From an uncultured Desulfobacter sp. (GTDB lineage: Bacteria > Desulfobacterota > Desulfobacteria > Desulfobacterales > Desulfobacteraceae): 64,000 nt of DNA. The stretch covers positions 1 through 64,000 of the forward strand of contig NZ_OY761442.1 in NCBI RefSeq assembly GCF_963664415.1, in the 5' to 3' direction. A program made the position numbers and the translations under genes. Every line of letters begins with the position of its first letter. The first letter of the stretch is position 1. Shown here piece by piece: positions 17,059-26,284 of the stretch. The notes below the pieces were generated by a model, which was not told the origin of the DNA, made no database searches, and saw nothing but the letters and a program-made list of their open reading frames with translations.

Positions 17059-18944
17059 TACAACACACCTCCAATCATTAACAGGATCAGTCCGCCGGCA
17101 ATCATGTTGACCCAAAAGGTAAGCTTGTGCTCACCGAAAAATTCCGTCAGGTAGAAGTTGCTGGCCTTGTATGGGACAACGGTCTCCATGGGTCCAAGAA
17201 ACGCACCGTCATCAATATCGCCGGTATGGGCGCCGCCGAGGTACGGGTGTGCCTGCTTTACATCCACGCGAAGTGCCCGGTAGATGGCAAAGATTGTTGC
17301 AAGACCGATCAGAACGATAAAGGGATAGATGGCAAATCCGCCGGTGGCTCCTTTAAGGATTCCTGACATGCCGGCCGCATGTTTTGCCGCAAACATGGGG
17401 ACAAACGCTTTGGTGTAAAGATAGGGTGTGGCAAAGGCAAAAAGAAGTGCTGCGATGCACAGACTCACAAGCGGCCCTCGGGTGAACAGGGGTTGTTTTT
17501 CAGGCGTTGCCGAAATATTGTGCCCGCCCATCAGCAAGCCTGCCCAGCGGGCCCAGTAAACAAAGGTCAGGGCGCTGCCCAGCGCCATCATGACGATGAC
17601 GAAAAGATGGTCGGATGCGGCTTCCAGGGCCATCCACTTGCACAACAGCACCCCAAAGGGTGGCAGAAGCATGGACAAAATGCCGATGATGGTCACCACA
17701 GCCGTTCGGGGCATGGTTTTGTAAAGCCCACGCATATCTTCAATATCCCGGGAGCCGATTGCCTGTTCGATGGTACCCACGCACAGAAACAGCAGCGATT
17801 TTGAGATGGCGTGAAAGATGATCAGCATTACCGCTGAAATCACGGCAAGGGGGGTATTGATGCCTGCACAGGCAATGATCAGGCCAAGGTTACTTACCGT
17901 GGAGTAGGCCAGGATTTTTTTCCCGTTGTTCTGGCCAATGGCAAGGGCGGCGCAGACCAGGAAGGTGAACGCCCCGCACAGGGCGATGCCGTGGCTCAAA
18001 AAGGTGCCTTCAAACATGGGGCAAAAGCGTAAGACCATGTACACGCCGGCTTTTACCATGGTGGATGAGTGCAGCAGGGCCGAAACAGGCGTAGGCGCCA
18101 CCATGGCACCCAGCAGCCAGCTTTGGCAGGGCAGTTGTGCGGCCTTGACAAATCCGGCCAGACTGATGAATCCTACGGCGGCAAGCAGCACCCCTGAAAC
18201 CGGCCCACGGGTTAAAAGAACGGAGATGTCCAGGGTGCCGGCGACAGTATAAACGATAACGATGGCCGTCAATAACATTGCGCCTCCGCAAGAGTTCATC
18301 CACAGTGCCTGTGTTGCGTTTTCCACTGCCTCCTTGGTACCGTCATGCCCGATGAGCGCAAAAGAGCAGAATGTGGTCACTTCAAAGAAAAAATAGAGCC
18401 ACAATATGTTGTTGGACAAGACCAGGCCGTTCATGGCGCCTAGAAACAGAAGCAGAAAAAGAAAAAAGATTGGTTGTCTGCTTTTTTCAAGTTTCAGGTG
18501 TTCCTCATGTTTTTTCATGTAGGGCAGCCCGAAAATGCAGATCAAAGAACCAATAATGGAGACGATCACAACCATTATTAAAGACAGACTGTCCCCGAGC
18601 AGGGCCGGGACATCCGGGCCGTGTTCCAGAATGAACAGCTCAAAAACGGCAAGCAGCACCAGTTGAAAAATCGTCAAAGATTTGATGATCCGGTTGTTGA
18701 GCTTGAACCCGAAAAATAATATCAAGGCCAGCAGCGCAAAATCCAAAATCGTAACCAATATTTCCCATCCCCCGGGCACGGCGCATGTAAAATCGTCTTG
18801 ACCGAGAAGTACCAGGGACGTGACCGCTAAAACGGCCCCGGTTGCGGTTACCGTGATGGTCCTCACCAGGCCCACCCGGATCAAAAAACAGACCATGGCC
18901 GAAATGATCGGCAGCACGATCAATAAAAACACAATGTTGGACAT
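17058..18944 (-). CDS. echA: Ech hydrogenase ion-translocating subunit EchA (NuoL-like)
   Basis: A 628-residue, highly hydrophobic subunit of the Mrp/NuoL antiporter type that pumps protons or sodium ions as electrons pass from reduced ferredoxin to protons. The antiporter domain is seen in FFFEVTTFCSFALIGHD, VKAAQLPCQSWLLGAM and HSSTMVKAGVYMVLRF. First gene of the ech operon; AGGGG lies 9 nt before the ATG. In sulfate reducers Ech is used to make or use H2 with ferredoxin, which would also give low-potential electrons useful to nitrogenase; that link is inference. Confidence 0.93.
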   Translation of the reverse strand: MSNIVFLLIVLPIISAMVCFLIRVGLVRTITVTATGAVLAVTSLVLLGQDDFTCAVPGGWEILVTILDFALLALILFFGFKLNNRIIKSLTIFQLVLLAVFELFILEHGPDVPALLGDSLSLIMVVIVSIIGSLICIFGLPYMKKHEEHLKLEKSRQPIFFLFLLLFLGAMNGLVLSNNILWLYFFFEVTTFCSFALIGHDGTKEAVENATQALWMNSCGGAMLLTAIVIVYTVAGTLDISVLLTRGPVSGVLLAAVGFISLAGFVKAAQLPCQSWLLGAMVAPTPVSALLHSSTMVKAGVYMVLRFCPMFEGTFLSHGIALCGAFTFLVCAALAIGQNNGKKILAYSTVSNLGLIIACAGINTPLAVISAVMLIIFHAISKSLLFLCVGTIEQAIGSRDIEDMRGLYKTMPRTAVVTIIGILSMLLPPFGVLLCKWMALEAASDHLFVIVMMALGSALTFVYWARWAGLLMGGHNISATPEKQPLFTRGPLVSLCIAALLFAFATPYLYTKAFVPMFAAKHAAGMSGILKGATGGFAIYPFIVLIGLATIFAIYRALRVDVKQAHPYLGGAHTGDIDDGAFLGPMETVVPYKASNFYLTEFFGEHKLTFWVNMIAGGLILLMIGGVL

Positions 18945-19294
18945 AGATACCCCTTTTATTAGGCGGTTATATTTTCATGGCGAATCCAAGGCAAAAAAAC
19001 CTAAGAAAACTCGCCGTTAAATAACTGCATCAGTCCAATATCGCATAATTAAGCCTGTCCTGGCCCAATGATGCGGATGGTTTGTTCGCTATCTGGATAA
19101 GTTGTTTTTCGTACGCGCGTGCTCTTACTTACATTGAGGTACTCATATAGGAGGGCTCTTGCTTTTGTAACACCTGCACCAACATTTATTTCCAAATTCT
19201 AAACAACGAGAGCTATGGTTAAGCCGGAAAACGTTTTTTGTCAAGTAAACAATGAATTTTTTTAAGAATCGTTATTTTTACATCTGATTCAATT
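18945..19294. other. Non-coding region between ech and IS1182
   Basis: 350 nt that should contain the ech promoter on the minus strand. No ORF with family signal, no tRNA fold and no clear repeat was found. The right third is AT-rich and may belong to the insertion environment of the IS element. Confidence 0.4.
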
Positions 19295-21206
19295 TTGATG
19301 GGTTCGTAAAAAGCCCAAAACCAATTTAACATGTTAATATTATTGGCTAAAATTCATTTTTAACTTGCATTTAAAAAATTTATTTTGTATAATATACTCT
19401 ATGTTATCAATAGCTTAGGGTTGACTAAATGATTAAGACAAATGACCACAATCAGCTCCACCTTTTTGATCCCTGGGACTTTTTAAGCCCGAAGCGCAGG
19501 AAATTGCTCGATGACTCCTGGGCAGGGCTTTTTCAAAAAGAAATCCTCCGCTCATTACCGGTCAATCTGATCAAACCCTGTTTCTCAAGAGAAGCAGGAC
19601 GTCCCACAAAAGAACTCTTTACCATGCTCGGTGTTTTGCTGCTCCAGCAGGCTCATGATCTTACTGATGAAGAAACCGTATCCCAACTGGCATTCAATAT
19701 TCAATGGCACTATGCCTTGAATTTAACGGAAGAATCAGATGCAGCCAAATATCTATGCTTGAAAACCCTGTGGAACTTCCGTCAACTCATGATCGAGAAG
19801 AAACTGGACAAAGCTCTCTTCAATGCTATTGCTGACAAACTATCCGTCGTATTTCAAGTTAATGCTGACAATCAAAGAATCGATTCGGTCCATGTTAAGT
19901 CAAATATGCGCCGGCTGGGGAGAATCAGTATCTTTGCAGCGAGTATCAATAAATTTCTGGTTAACCTGAAACGCAAATCTCCAGACCACTTTTCCGGTAT
20001 CAGCACCGATGTTATCGGGAAGTATATTTCGGAAAAGGCCTTGTCCTGCTTTTCCATGGTAAAACCCTCTGATTCAGCCAAAACACTTGCAAGTGTCAGC
20101 AAGGATCTTTACCATTTGATCCAGGAATTTAAAAGCGACTCTGATGTTTCATCCATGTACAGCTACAAGCTGCTTGAAAGGGTTTTGAAAGAGCAGTGCA
20201 ATCTGGAAGTTGATCCTGAAAGTGGCCAGAAGGTTGCGCTTAAAGCTCCAAAAGAGATTCCTTCAGACTCACTTCAAAATCCTTCAGACCCTGATGCGAC
20301 CTACAGCGGACATAAGGGACAAGGGTACCAGGTTCAGGTGATGGAAACCTTTACAGAAACAGAGGATGAAGATGAGAAGGCCAGAACCTTGAATCTTATC
20401 ACTCATGTTGAGGTGGAACCTGCCTCGGCAAGTGATGCCAATGCTCTTATCCCTGCAATGGATGCCGCCAAGCAGAGAAACCTTTCTCCCAAAGAACTCC
20501 AGGCGGACTCTCTTTATGGAAGCGATGAGAATCACCAGATTGCCCAATCAGATGGAATTAATCTTGTTTCGCCCACCATGGGAACGACCAAAAAGGAGAA
20601 GCTCAGCCTTACTGATTTCAACCTTGCGGCAGATGGGCAGATTATAACATGCCCGCAAGGGCATGCCCCGGTTTTTAAAAAGAAAAAGAAGGAACGGATT
20701 ACCCAAGGTTTTCCCCTTGATACCTGCATGGGCTGCCCTCAACTGGAAGATTGTCCGGTAAGACTGGGGAAAAAGTACGCTTACAGTCGATATACCGCTA
20801 AGGCTGCAAGGATCGCCCGAAGAAGAGCTTATGAACAGACAGATGAGTTCAAAGATAGATATCGGTGGCGAGCCGGAGTCGAAGCAACAATGTCCGAATA
20901 TGATCGCCGAACCGGTGTGAAACGATTAAAATATCGAGGTCTCCAAGCAGTAAGGTTCGCGGCAACCTTAAAAGCAGCAGGAATCAACCTCTTCAGGGCA
21001 ACTATTGTCCAGAAGGCGCTCAGCTATGCATAAAGGAGGCATAGGAGAGTCCTTTCGGGGTGTAATACACAGCTTTTTTTGAAAGTCAAAGAGCAATTTG
21101 GCGTATAAAAATTGTTTTTTAACAAGTTTTGATCATATGATCAAAATAGTATGTAAACTCAAAAAAAAAGCTCGATTTGGGCTCTGACTTTTTACAGGAC
21201 CATCAA
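19295..21206 (+). mobile_element. IS1182-family insertion sequence
   Basis: A complete transposase gene lies between imperfect terminal inverted repeats. The left end reads TTGATGGGTTCGTAAAAAG (from 19295); the complement of the right end reads TTGATGGTCCTGTAAAAAG (to 21206). The outer TTGATGG may be target rather than element, so the borders are uncertain by about 7 bp. No clear direct duplication is seen. It separates ech from the RND efflux genes. Confidence 0.75.
19429..21033 (+). CDS. IS1182-family transposase
   Basis: A 534-residue DDE transposase, full length for the family. The N-terminal DUF772-like region (CFSREAGRPTKELFTMLGVLLL) is followed by the catalytic core (QRIDSVHVKSNM; DATYSGHKGQGYQVQV; LQADSLYGSDEN) and the C-terminal block RWRAGVEATMSEYDRR, which carries the catalytic glutamate. 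The cysteine pattern TCMGCPQLEDCP is typical of the insert. It looks intact. Confidence 0.9.
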   Translation: MIKTNDHNQLHLFDPWDFLSPKRRKLLDDSWAGLFQKEILRSLPVNLIKPCFSREAGRPTKELFTMLGVLLLQQAHDLTDEETVSQLAFNIQWHYALNLTEESDAAKYLCLKTLWNFRQLMIEKKLDKALFNAIADKLSVVFQVNADNQRIDSVHVKSNMRRLGRISIFAASINKFLVNLKRKSPDHFSGISTDVIGKYISEKALSCFSMVKPSDSAKTLASVSKDLYHLIQEFKSDSDVSSMYSYKLLERVLKEQCNLEVDPESGQKVALKAPKEIPSDSLQNPSDPDATYSGHKGQGYQVQVMETFTETEDEDEKARTLNLITHVEVEPASASDANALIPAMDAAKQRNLSPKELQADSLYGSDENHQIAQSDGINLVSPTMGTTKKEKLSLTDFNLAADGQIITCPQGHAPVFKKKKKERITQGFPLDTCMGCPQLEDCPVRLGKKYAYSRYTAKAARIARRRAYEQTDEFKDRYRWRAGVEATMSEYDRRTGVKRLKYRGLQAVRFAATLKAAGINLFRATIVQKALSYA

Positions 21207-21212
21207 TTTTAG

Positions 21213-21249
21213 TTGACAAAAAATAAGTTCATATTTCAAAATATAACTT
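21213..21249 (+). promoter_or_regulatory. Possible promoter/operator before the efflux genes
   Basis: TTGACA (21213-21218) is followed by an inverted repeat AAGTTcATATT (21225-21235) / AATATAACTT (21240-21249). It lies just right of the IS element, about 135 nt before the adaptor gene. No regulator gene is next to the efflux pair, so the cognate factor is unknown. Confidence 0.35.
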
Positions 21250-21382
21250 ACTCGTCACGTGTGGGCTTGATTTATCATCCTGGTCCGGTCCACAGTAAAG
21301 ATTCATAATAAAAATTTCAATTTGCCAAACGTTTCTTATCAAAAAAGGTTCTGGATGTTTAAAAAAATGGAAAAAGATAAAA

Positions 21383-22648
21383 ATGAAAAATATGATTTTG
21401 GGGGTTGGTTTTTGTCTGTTTTTACTTATTGGATGCGAAGGGGACGGTGCTCAACGGTCTCAAAATGAACCGGGCAGCGCCCTTACTCAGCAGCAGGACT
21501 CACAAAGAACGCCCCGGCAATCTGTCAAAAAAGTTGGTGTTATAACGGTGCTGCCTCAACAACTTGCCGTTTCAAATGAGTTGCCCGGAAGGGTAAGCGC
21601 CTCAATGACCGCAGAGATTCGTCCCCAGGTTACCGGTATTATTCAGGAACGCCTGTTTCAGGAAGGAAGCTTTGTTGAAAAAGGCCGGCAGCTTTACCAA
21701 ATCGATTCGGCGCGTTATGAGGCTGATTATCAGCGTGCAAAGGCTAATCTTGAAAATGCACATGCGGAACTGGAAAATGCCCAGGTTTTGCGGAAACGCT
21801 ATCTGCGCTTGATTCAGGTCAATGGGGTCAGTAGGCAAAAACTCGATGATGCCACGGCCAGGGTCAAGCAGGCAAACGCGGCCGTGTCTTTGGCCAAGGC
21901 TGACGTTAAAACCGCAAAAATTAATCTGGATTATACAAAAGTCTATTCACCGATCAGTGGATATATTGGTCCATCCGCCGTAACCCGTGGCGCTTTAGTC
22001 ACTGCGGCCCAGGAAACGGCCCTGGCAATTGTCCGGCAGCTCGATCCGGTTTATGTTGATTTATCCCAGCCGGTGGCCCAGAGCCGGCAATTGCAGAAAA
22101 GTTTGCTGACAAGCCGTCTCAACGCCGGGATATCCGAAAAATTTGAAGTGACCTTGTTTTTGGAGACCACCGGTGACATTTATCCGTACAAAGGTAATCT
22201 GGAAGCAACCGATCTGGCCGTTGATGAACGTACAGGGGCGATCCGGCTGCGGTCGGTTCTTGCCAATCCTGACGGGCTGCTTCTACCCGGCATGTTTGTC
22301 AGGGCCACCATTGAGCAGACCGATCGGCCACCCTCAATCATCATTCCCCAAAAAAGCGTTTCTATCCAATCGGACGGCACGAAAACTGTATGGGTTGTCG
22401 AATCCGGTAATACGGCAACAAAGCGCCGGGTCAAAACAGGGCCGTCATATAAAAATAATTGGGTTATTATAGATGGCCTTCAATCTGGAGATAAAGTGAT
22501 CGTTGAGGGCGCAATGATGTTAAGGGAAGGTATGAACGTTGCACCCCAGCAAGTAGACAGCCATCCGGTGCAAGGCAAACAAACACCATTGAAACAATCG
22601 TCTCAAACAGAATTCCAAAAACACTTGTCCCTACAAGAAAAGGGTTAA
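21383..22648 (+). CDS. RND efflux periplasmic adaptor (AcrA/MexA type lipoprotein)
   Basis: A 421-residue membrane fusion protein that bridges the pump at 22654 and an outer-membrane channel. The signal peptide ends in the lipobox LLIGC (Cys18), so it is lipid-anchored in the inner membrane. It has the lipoyl/barrel-sandwich region (ELPGRVSASMTAEIRPQV), a coiled-coil hairpin (about residues 110-180) and the beta-barrel and membrane-proximal domains (LLLPGMFVRATIE). The RBS is weak. No TolC gene follows; the partial TolC-like gene at the window end is 40 kb away. Confidence 0.92.
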   Translation: MKNMILGVGFCLFLLIGCEGDGAQRSQNEPGSALTQQQDSQRTPRQSVKKVGVITVLPQQLAVSNELPGRVSASMTAEIRPQVTGIIQERLFQEGSFVEKGRQLYQIDSARYEADYQRAKANLENAHAELENAQVLRKRYLRLIQVNGVSRQKLDDATARVKQANAAVSLAKADVKTAKINLDYTKVYSPISGYIGPSAVTRGALVTAAQETALAIVRQLDPVYVDLSQPVAQSRQLQKSLLTSRLNAGISEKFEVTLFLETTGDIYPYKGNLEATDLAVDERTGAIRLRSVLANPDGLLLPGMFVRATIEQTDRPPSIIIPQKSVSIQSDGTKTVWVVESGNTATKRRVKTGPSYKNNWVIIDGLQSGDKVIVEGAMMLREGMNVAPQQVDSHPVQGKQTPLKQSSQTEFQKHLSLQEKG

Positions 22649-22653
22649 GCCCA

Positions 22654-25600
22654 ATGGTTGCAGATTTTTTTATTAAACGACCGATATTTGCATGGGTGAT
22701 CGCCCTTGCCGTTATGGGGGCGGGAATTCTGTCGATTACATCGTTACCTATTGAACAATATCCGTCTATTGCGGCGCCGAAAGTTTCGATCAGCGCCACC
22801 TATCCCGGCGCCTCGGCACAGACATTGGAAAATACGGTCACCCAGGTTATAGAGCAGAACCTGACCGGGATCGATAATCTTCGTTACATTCAATCGGAAA
22901 GCTCGTCCTCGGGCAGGGTCTCCATAACATTGACCTTTGACACGGGCACTGATCCTGATATTGCACAGGTCCAAACACAAAATAAAGTTTCCCAAGCCGA
23001 AGCATCCCTGCCCCAAGCGGTTCAAAGACTCGGGGTTTCGGTCCGAAAGTCGGGCAGCAGTTATGCCCTGATCGTTGCCTTTTATTCAACAGATGACAGT
23101 TACGGGCGCAATGATATTTCAGATTTTTTGGCATCCAATCTTGAAGAGCCCCTCAGCCGTGTGGACGGGGTCGGGCAGATTCAGACATTTGGGCCGGAGT
23201 ATGCCATGCGCATATGGCTCAACCCGCAGTCCATGAACAATTACAATATCACCACACAGGACGTCGTGGCCGCGTTGGAAGATCAAAATATTCAACTGGC
23301 CACAGGTGAAATCGGGGGGGCACCAAGCTTAGAGGGGCAGCAGCTCAATGCAACAATCACTTCACAATCTTTGCTTGAAAGCGTTGAAGACTTTGAGTCG
23401 ATTTTGTTAACCGTTAATCAGGACGGTTCCCAACTGACACTGGGTGACGTTGCCCGCATAGAGATCGGCTCGGAAAGTTATAACATTATCGGCCGTTACA
23501 ACCGTCGCCCGGCATCCGGTATTGCCATAGAACTGGCTTCCGGGGCCAATGCCCTGGCAACCATTCAGGCGGTCAAAGACAGGATCAAGGATTTTGAGGA
23601 TATCATCCCCGACGCCCTGGAGATTGCCTATCCGGTCGATATCTCACCCTTTGTCAAGGCCTCGATTTATGAAGTCGTTAAAACGCTGGTAATGGCCATC
23701 GTTCTGGTTGTTCTGGTTATCTTTGTCTTTTTACAGACGTTGCGGGCAACATTCATTCCCTCGGTGGCCATTCCCGTTGTGATTTTAGGCACATTTGCGG
23801 CCTTGTTTGTTTTGGGATATTCCATCAATGTCCTGACGCTTTTTGCGTTGGTACTGGCCATCGGTATGCTGGTCGACGATGCAATTGTTGTCACCGAAAA
23901 TGTTGAACATAAACTGGAACTCGATCCTGACCTGACACCTGAAAAGGCTTCTTTTAAGGCCATGAAGGAAATATCCGGCGCGCTTGTCGGGACAACAGCC
24001 GTGATCTGGGCCGTTTTTATCCCCATCTCTTTTTTTACAGGGGCCACGGGTGTCATCTACCGTCAGTTTGCTGTCACCATTTCCGTTGCCATGGCGATAT
24101 CCCTGTTTATCGCGTTAAGCTTATCACCCGCTTTATGTGCCATTGTGCTCAAACAGGGCGAAAAGGAAAAAGATACAGGCGTGTTCGGCTTTTTTAACCG
24201 CGGATTCAGCAAAATGCGCAGCGGTCATGAGACGATGCTGAAAAAATTACTGGCAAGCCGTATCGTTTTACCGTTGGTGTTCTTTTTGCTGATTGCAGTG
24301 ACCATTGTTCTTTTTTTAAAAATTCCGCCCTCCTTTTTGCCCCAGGAGGATCAGGGCAGAATGATGACACTGATTAACGGACCGGGCGGTTCAACCCTTG
24401 GGCAGACAATTGAAAAAAATAAGCAAGTGGAAGATTTTTACCTCGATACTGTGAACGGCGCGGTGGACGGCCTTTTTACTGCCGCAGGCTTCAGCTTTTC
24501 CGGCCGGAGTCAGAATGTGGGGATCGCGTTTATTAAAATGAAACCCTGGGATGAGCGCAGTAAGGACCTGGGTGTGTTTAAAATCAGTGAGATGGCAGGG
24601 CAACAATTATCGGCTGTTCAGGATGCCATGATCATTCCCATTGTGCCGCCGCCCGTCTCTGCCTTGGGCAATGCCGGTGGTTTCGAATTTCAGCTTGTGG
24701 CCCGAAGCGGCAAGGGACAGGATGCCTTAAACAGCGCCATGAGGCAGTTTTTAGACCAGGCCAATCAAAGTGAGCTTTTAACCCGTGTCCGTTTCAACGG
24801 ACTGGCCCCAAGTCCCCAATACGACATCGATCTTGACCTGTCCAAAGCTCGGGCCATGGGGGTTCCCATTGAAACAATCAACCAGACTTTGACAACGGCA
24901 TTGGGGGGGACATACGTGAATGATTTTTTATTGGACGGGCGGATCAAGCGCGTTTATGTGCAGGCGGATGCGCCATACCGCATGCAGCCCGATGACATCG
25001 ACAGGTGGTACGTTCGCAATAACACGGGGGGAATGGTGCCGCTGGCCGAGTTCGCCACCGGTGAATGGACTTATGGTCCGCCTAAATTAACTCGGTTTAG
25101 CGGCACCTCCTCTTTGGAAATCCAGGGTGAGGCCGCCCAGGGCGTCAGCTCCGGAGAAGCGCTGAACGAAGTTTCCCGTATTGCCGGGTCACTGCCGGGC
25201 AGCATAGGGGTGGAATGGACGGGATTATCCTACGAAGAAAGAGAAGCCGGGGCGCAGGCCTGGCTGGTCTATGTCATCTCAACCATTGCGGTATTGCTGT
25301 CATTGGCCGCGCTTTATGAAAGCTGGGCCATCCCGTTGGCAATTATGCTGACCGTGCCCCTTGGCATATTCGGCGCGACCTTGTCTACCTGGGCCGCTGA
25401 TCAGGCCAATGATGTATATTTCCAGGTCGGCCTGCTGATGACAATCGCCCTGGCAGCCAAAAATGCAATTTTGATCATTGAGTTTGCAAAAACAAATTTT
25501 GAATCGGGCATGTCGGCCTATGATGCCTCGATAACTGCCACCAAACAAAGATTGCGGCCGATCCTGATGACATCCCTGACCTTCATTTTGGGTGTTATGC

Positions 25601-25746
25601 CCCTGGCTTTTGCTGCAGGCCCGGGGTCAGGCGCGCAAAATGCCATCAGCATCGGGGTGCTGGGCGGTATTACGGCCACAACGGTCTTTGTGTTGTTTTT
25701 TGCGCCTTTCTTTTTTATATGGGTTATGAGGGTTTTTAAAGCGTAA
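22654..25746 (+). CDS. RND multidrug efflux pump, HAE1 family (AcrB type)
   Basis: A 1030-residue proton-driven inner-membrane transporter. It starts with the family signature FFIKRPIFAWVIALAVM and has twelve predicted spans in two repeats with two large periplasmic loops. The proton-relay aspartates of span 4 are present in GMLVDDAIVVTENVE (D408, D409). The length and the C-terminal block (RPILMTSLTFILGVMPLAFA) are those of drug/solvent-exporting HAE1 pumps. It starts 5 nt after the adaptor stop. The substrate cannot be told. Confidence 0.94.
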   Translation: MVADFFIKRPIFAWVIALAVMGAGILSITSLPIEQYPSIAAPKVSISATYPGASAQTLENTVTQVIEQNLTGIDNLRYIQSESSSSGRVSITLTFDTGTDPDIAQVQTQNKVSQAEASLPQAVQRLGVSVRKSGSSYALIVAFYSTDDSYGRNDISDFLASNLEEPLSRVDGVGQIQTFGPEYAMRIWLNPQSMNNYNITTQDVVAALEDQNIQLATGEIGGAPSLEGQQLNATITSQSLLESVEDFESILLTVNQDGSQLTLGDVARIEIGSESYNIIGRYNRRPASGIAIELASGANALATIQAVKDRIKDFEDIIPDALEIAYPVDISPFVKASIYEVVKTLVMAIVLVVLVIFVFLQTLRATFIPSVAIPVVILGTFAALFVLGYSINVLTLFALVLAIGMLVDDAIVVTENVEHKLELDPDLTPEKASFKAMKEISGALVGTTAVIWAVFIPISFFTGATGVIYRQFAVTISVAMAISLFIALSLSPALCAIVLKQGEKEKDTGVFGFFNRGFSKMRSGHETMLKKLLASRIVLPLVFFLLIAVTIVLFLKIPPSFLPQEDQGRMMTLINGPGGSTLGQTIEKNKQVEDFYLDTVNGAVDGLFTAAGFSFSGRSQNVGIAFIKMKPWDERSKDLGVFKISEMAGQQLSAVQDAMIIPIVPPPVSALGNAGGFEFQLVARSGKGQDALNSAMRQFLDQANQSELLTRVRFNGLAPSPQYDIDLDLSKARAMGVPIETINQTLTTALGGTYVNDFLLDGRIKRVYVQADAPYRMQPDDIDRWYVRNNTGGMVPLAEFATGEWTYGPPKLTRFSGTSSLEIQGEAAQGVSSGEALNEVSRIAGSLPGSIGVEWTGLSYEEREAGAQAWLVYVISTIAVLLSLAALYESWAIPLAIMLTVPLGIFGATLSTWAADQANDVYFQVGLLMTIALAAKNAILIIEFAKTNFESGMSAYDASITATKQRLRPILMTSLTFILGVMPLAFAAGPGSGAQNAISIGVLGGITATTVFVLFFAPFFFIWVMRVFKA

Positions 25747-25749
25747 ACG

Positions 25750-26232
25750 TTACATGCCTGATATTCCGGCCAGGGACCGGATTCTTTCAACCAATCGCAT
25801 GTCTTCCATCCATTGTTTTGGGATGGCGTCCATCCCGTTGCATATTCCCAGAATAAATGCACTCAGGATTCCCCGTGCAGAGGAATCTGCGCCAGCCATG
25901 ACATTTTCAATCATTGCTGTTTCCAGGTCATTAGGATATTTGGCGATCAGATGAATCGTGCCGGGCAGGGCGGCCTGGGTTTCACTCATCTGGCCAAAAC
26001 CTGCAATGGCCTGTTCCGTATCTGTATCGATACTTTCAAGTCCATCTGTTATCATCTGGTAGATAACAGAATTGGAAGAGAGTTCTTTTTGAACCATTTC
26101 CAGAGAATCCATGGGCTTTCTACCTTTAGCGGCCTCTATAGCAGCGTTTGCAAAAAAACGGGCGCTTTCCCTGACCTGGGGATACATCATAACTTTGTTA
26201 TAACGGCCACGGCCGGATCGGTTTATCGACAC
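25750..26232 (-). pseudogene. ADP-ribosylglycohydrolase family, C-terminal remnant
   Basis: The 160 residues match the C-terminal half of ADP-ribosylglycohydrolases: a helix-rich region with AIAGFGQMSETQAALPGTIHLI and the metal-binding loop ENVMAGADSSARG followed by GMDAIPKQW. A complete enzyme has about 300 or more residues, and the N-terminal metal site is absent; stop codons lie just upstream of 26232. The family includes DraG, which reactivates nitrogenase reductase, but also many enzymes of other function. It converges on the RND gene with a 3-nt gap. Confidence 0.7.
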
Positions 26233-26284
26233 CTATAAGGCACAGCCTACAACAAATTAAGAAAGAGCTTAAAAAATCAAGGAC

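Noticed and set aside
19295..21206. Direct target duplication around the IS1182 element
   Set aside because: The flanks share TTGAT/ATCAA as an inverted, not direct, match, so no target duplication can be claimed.
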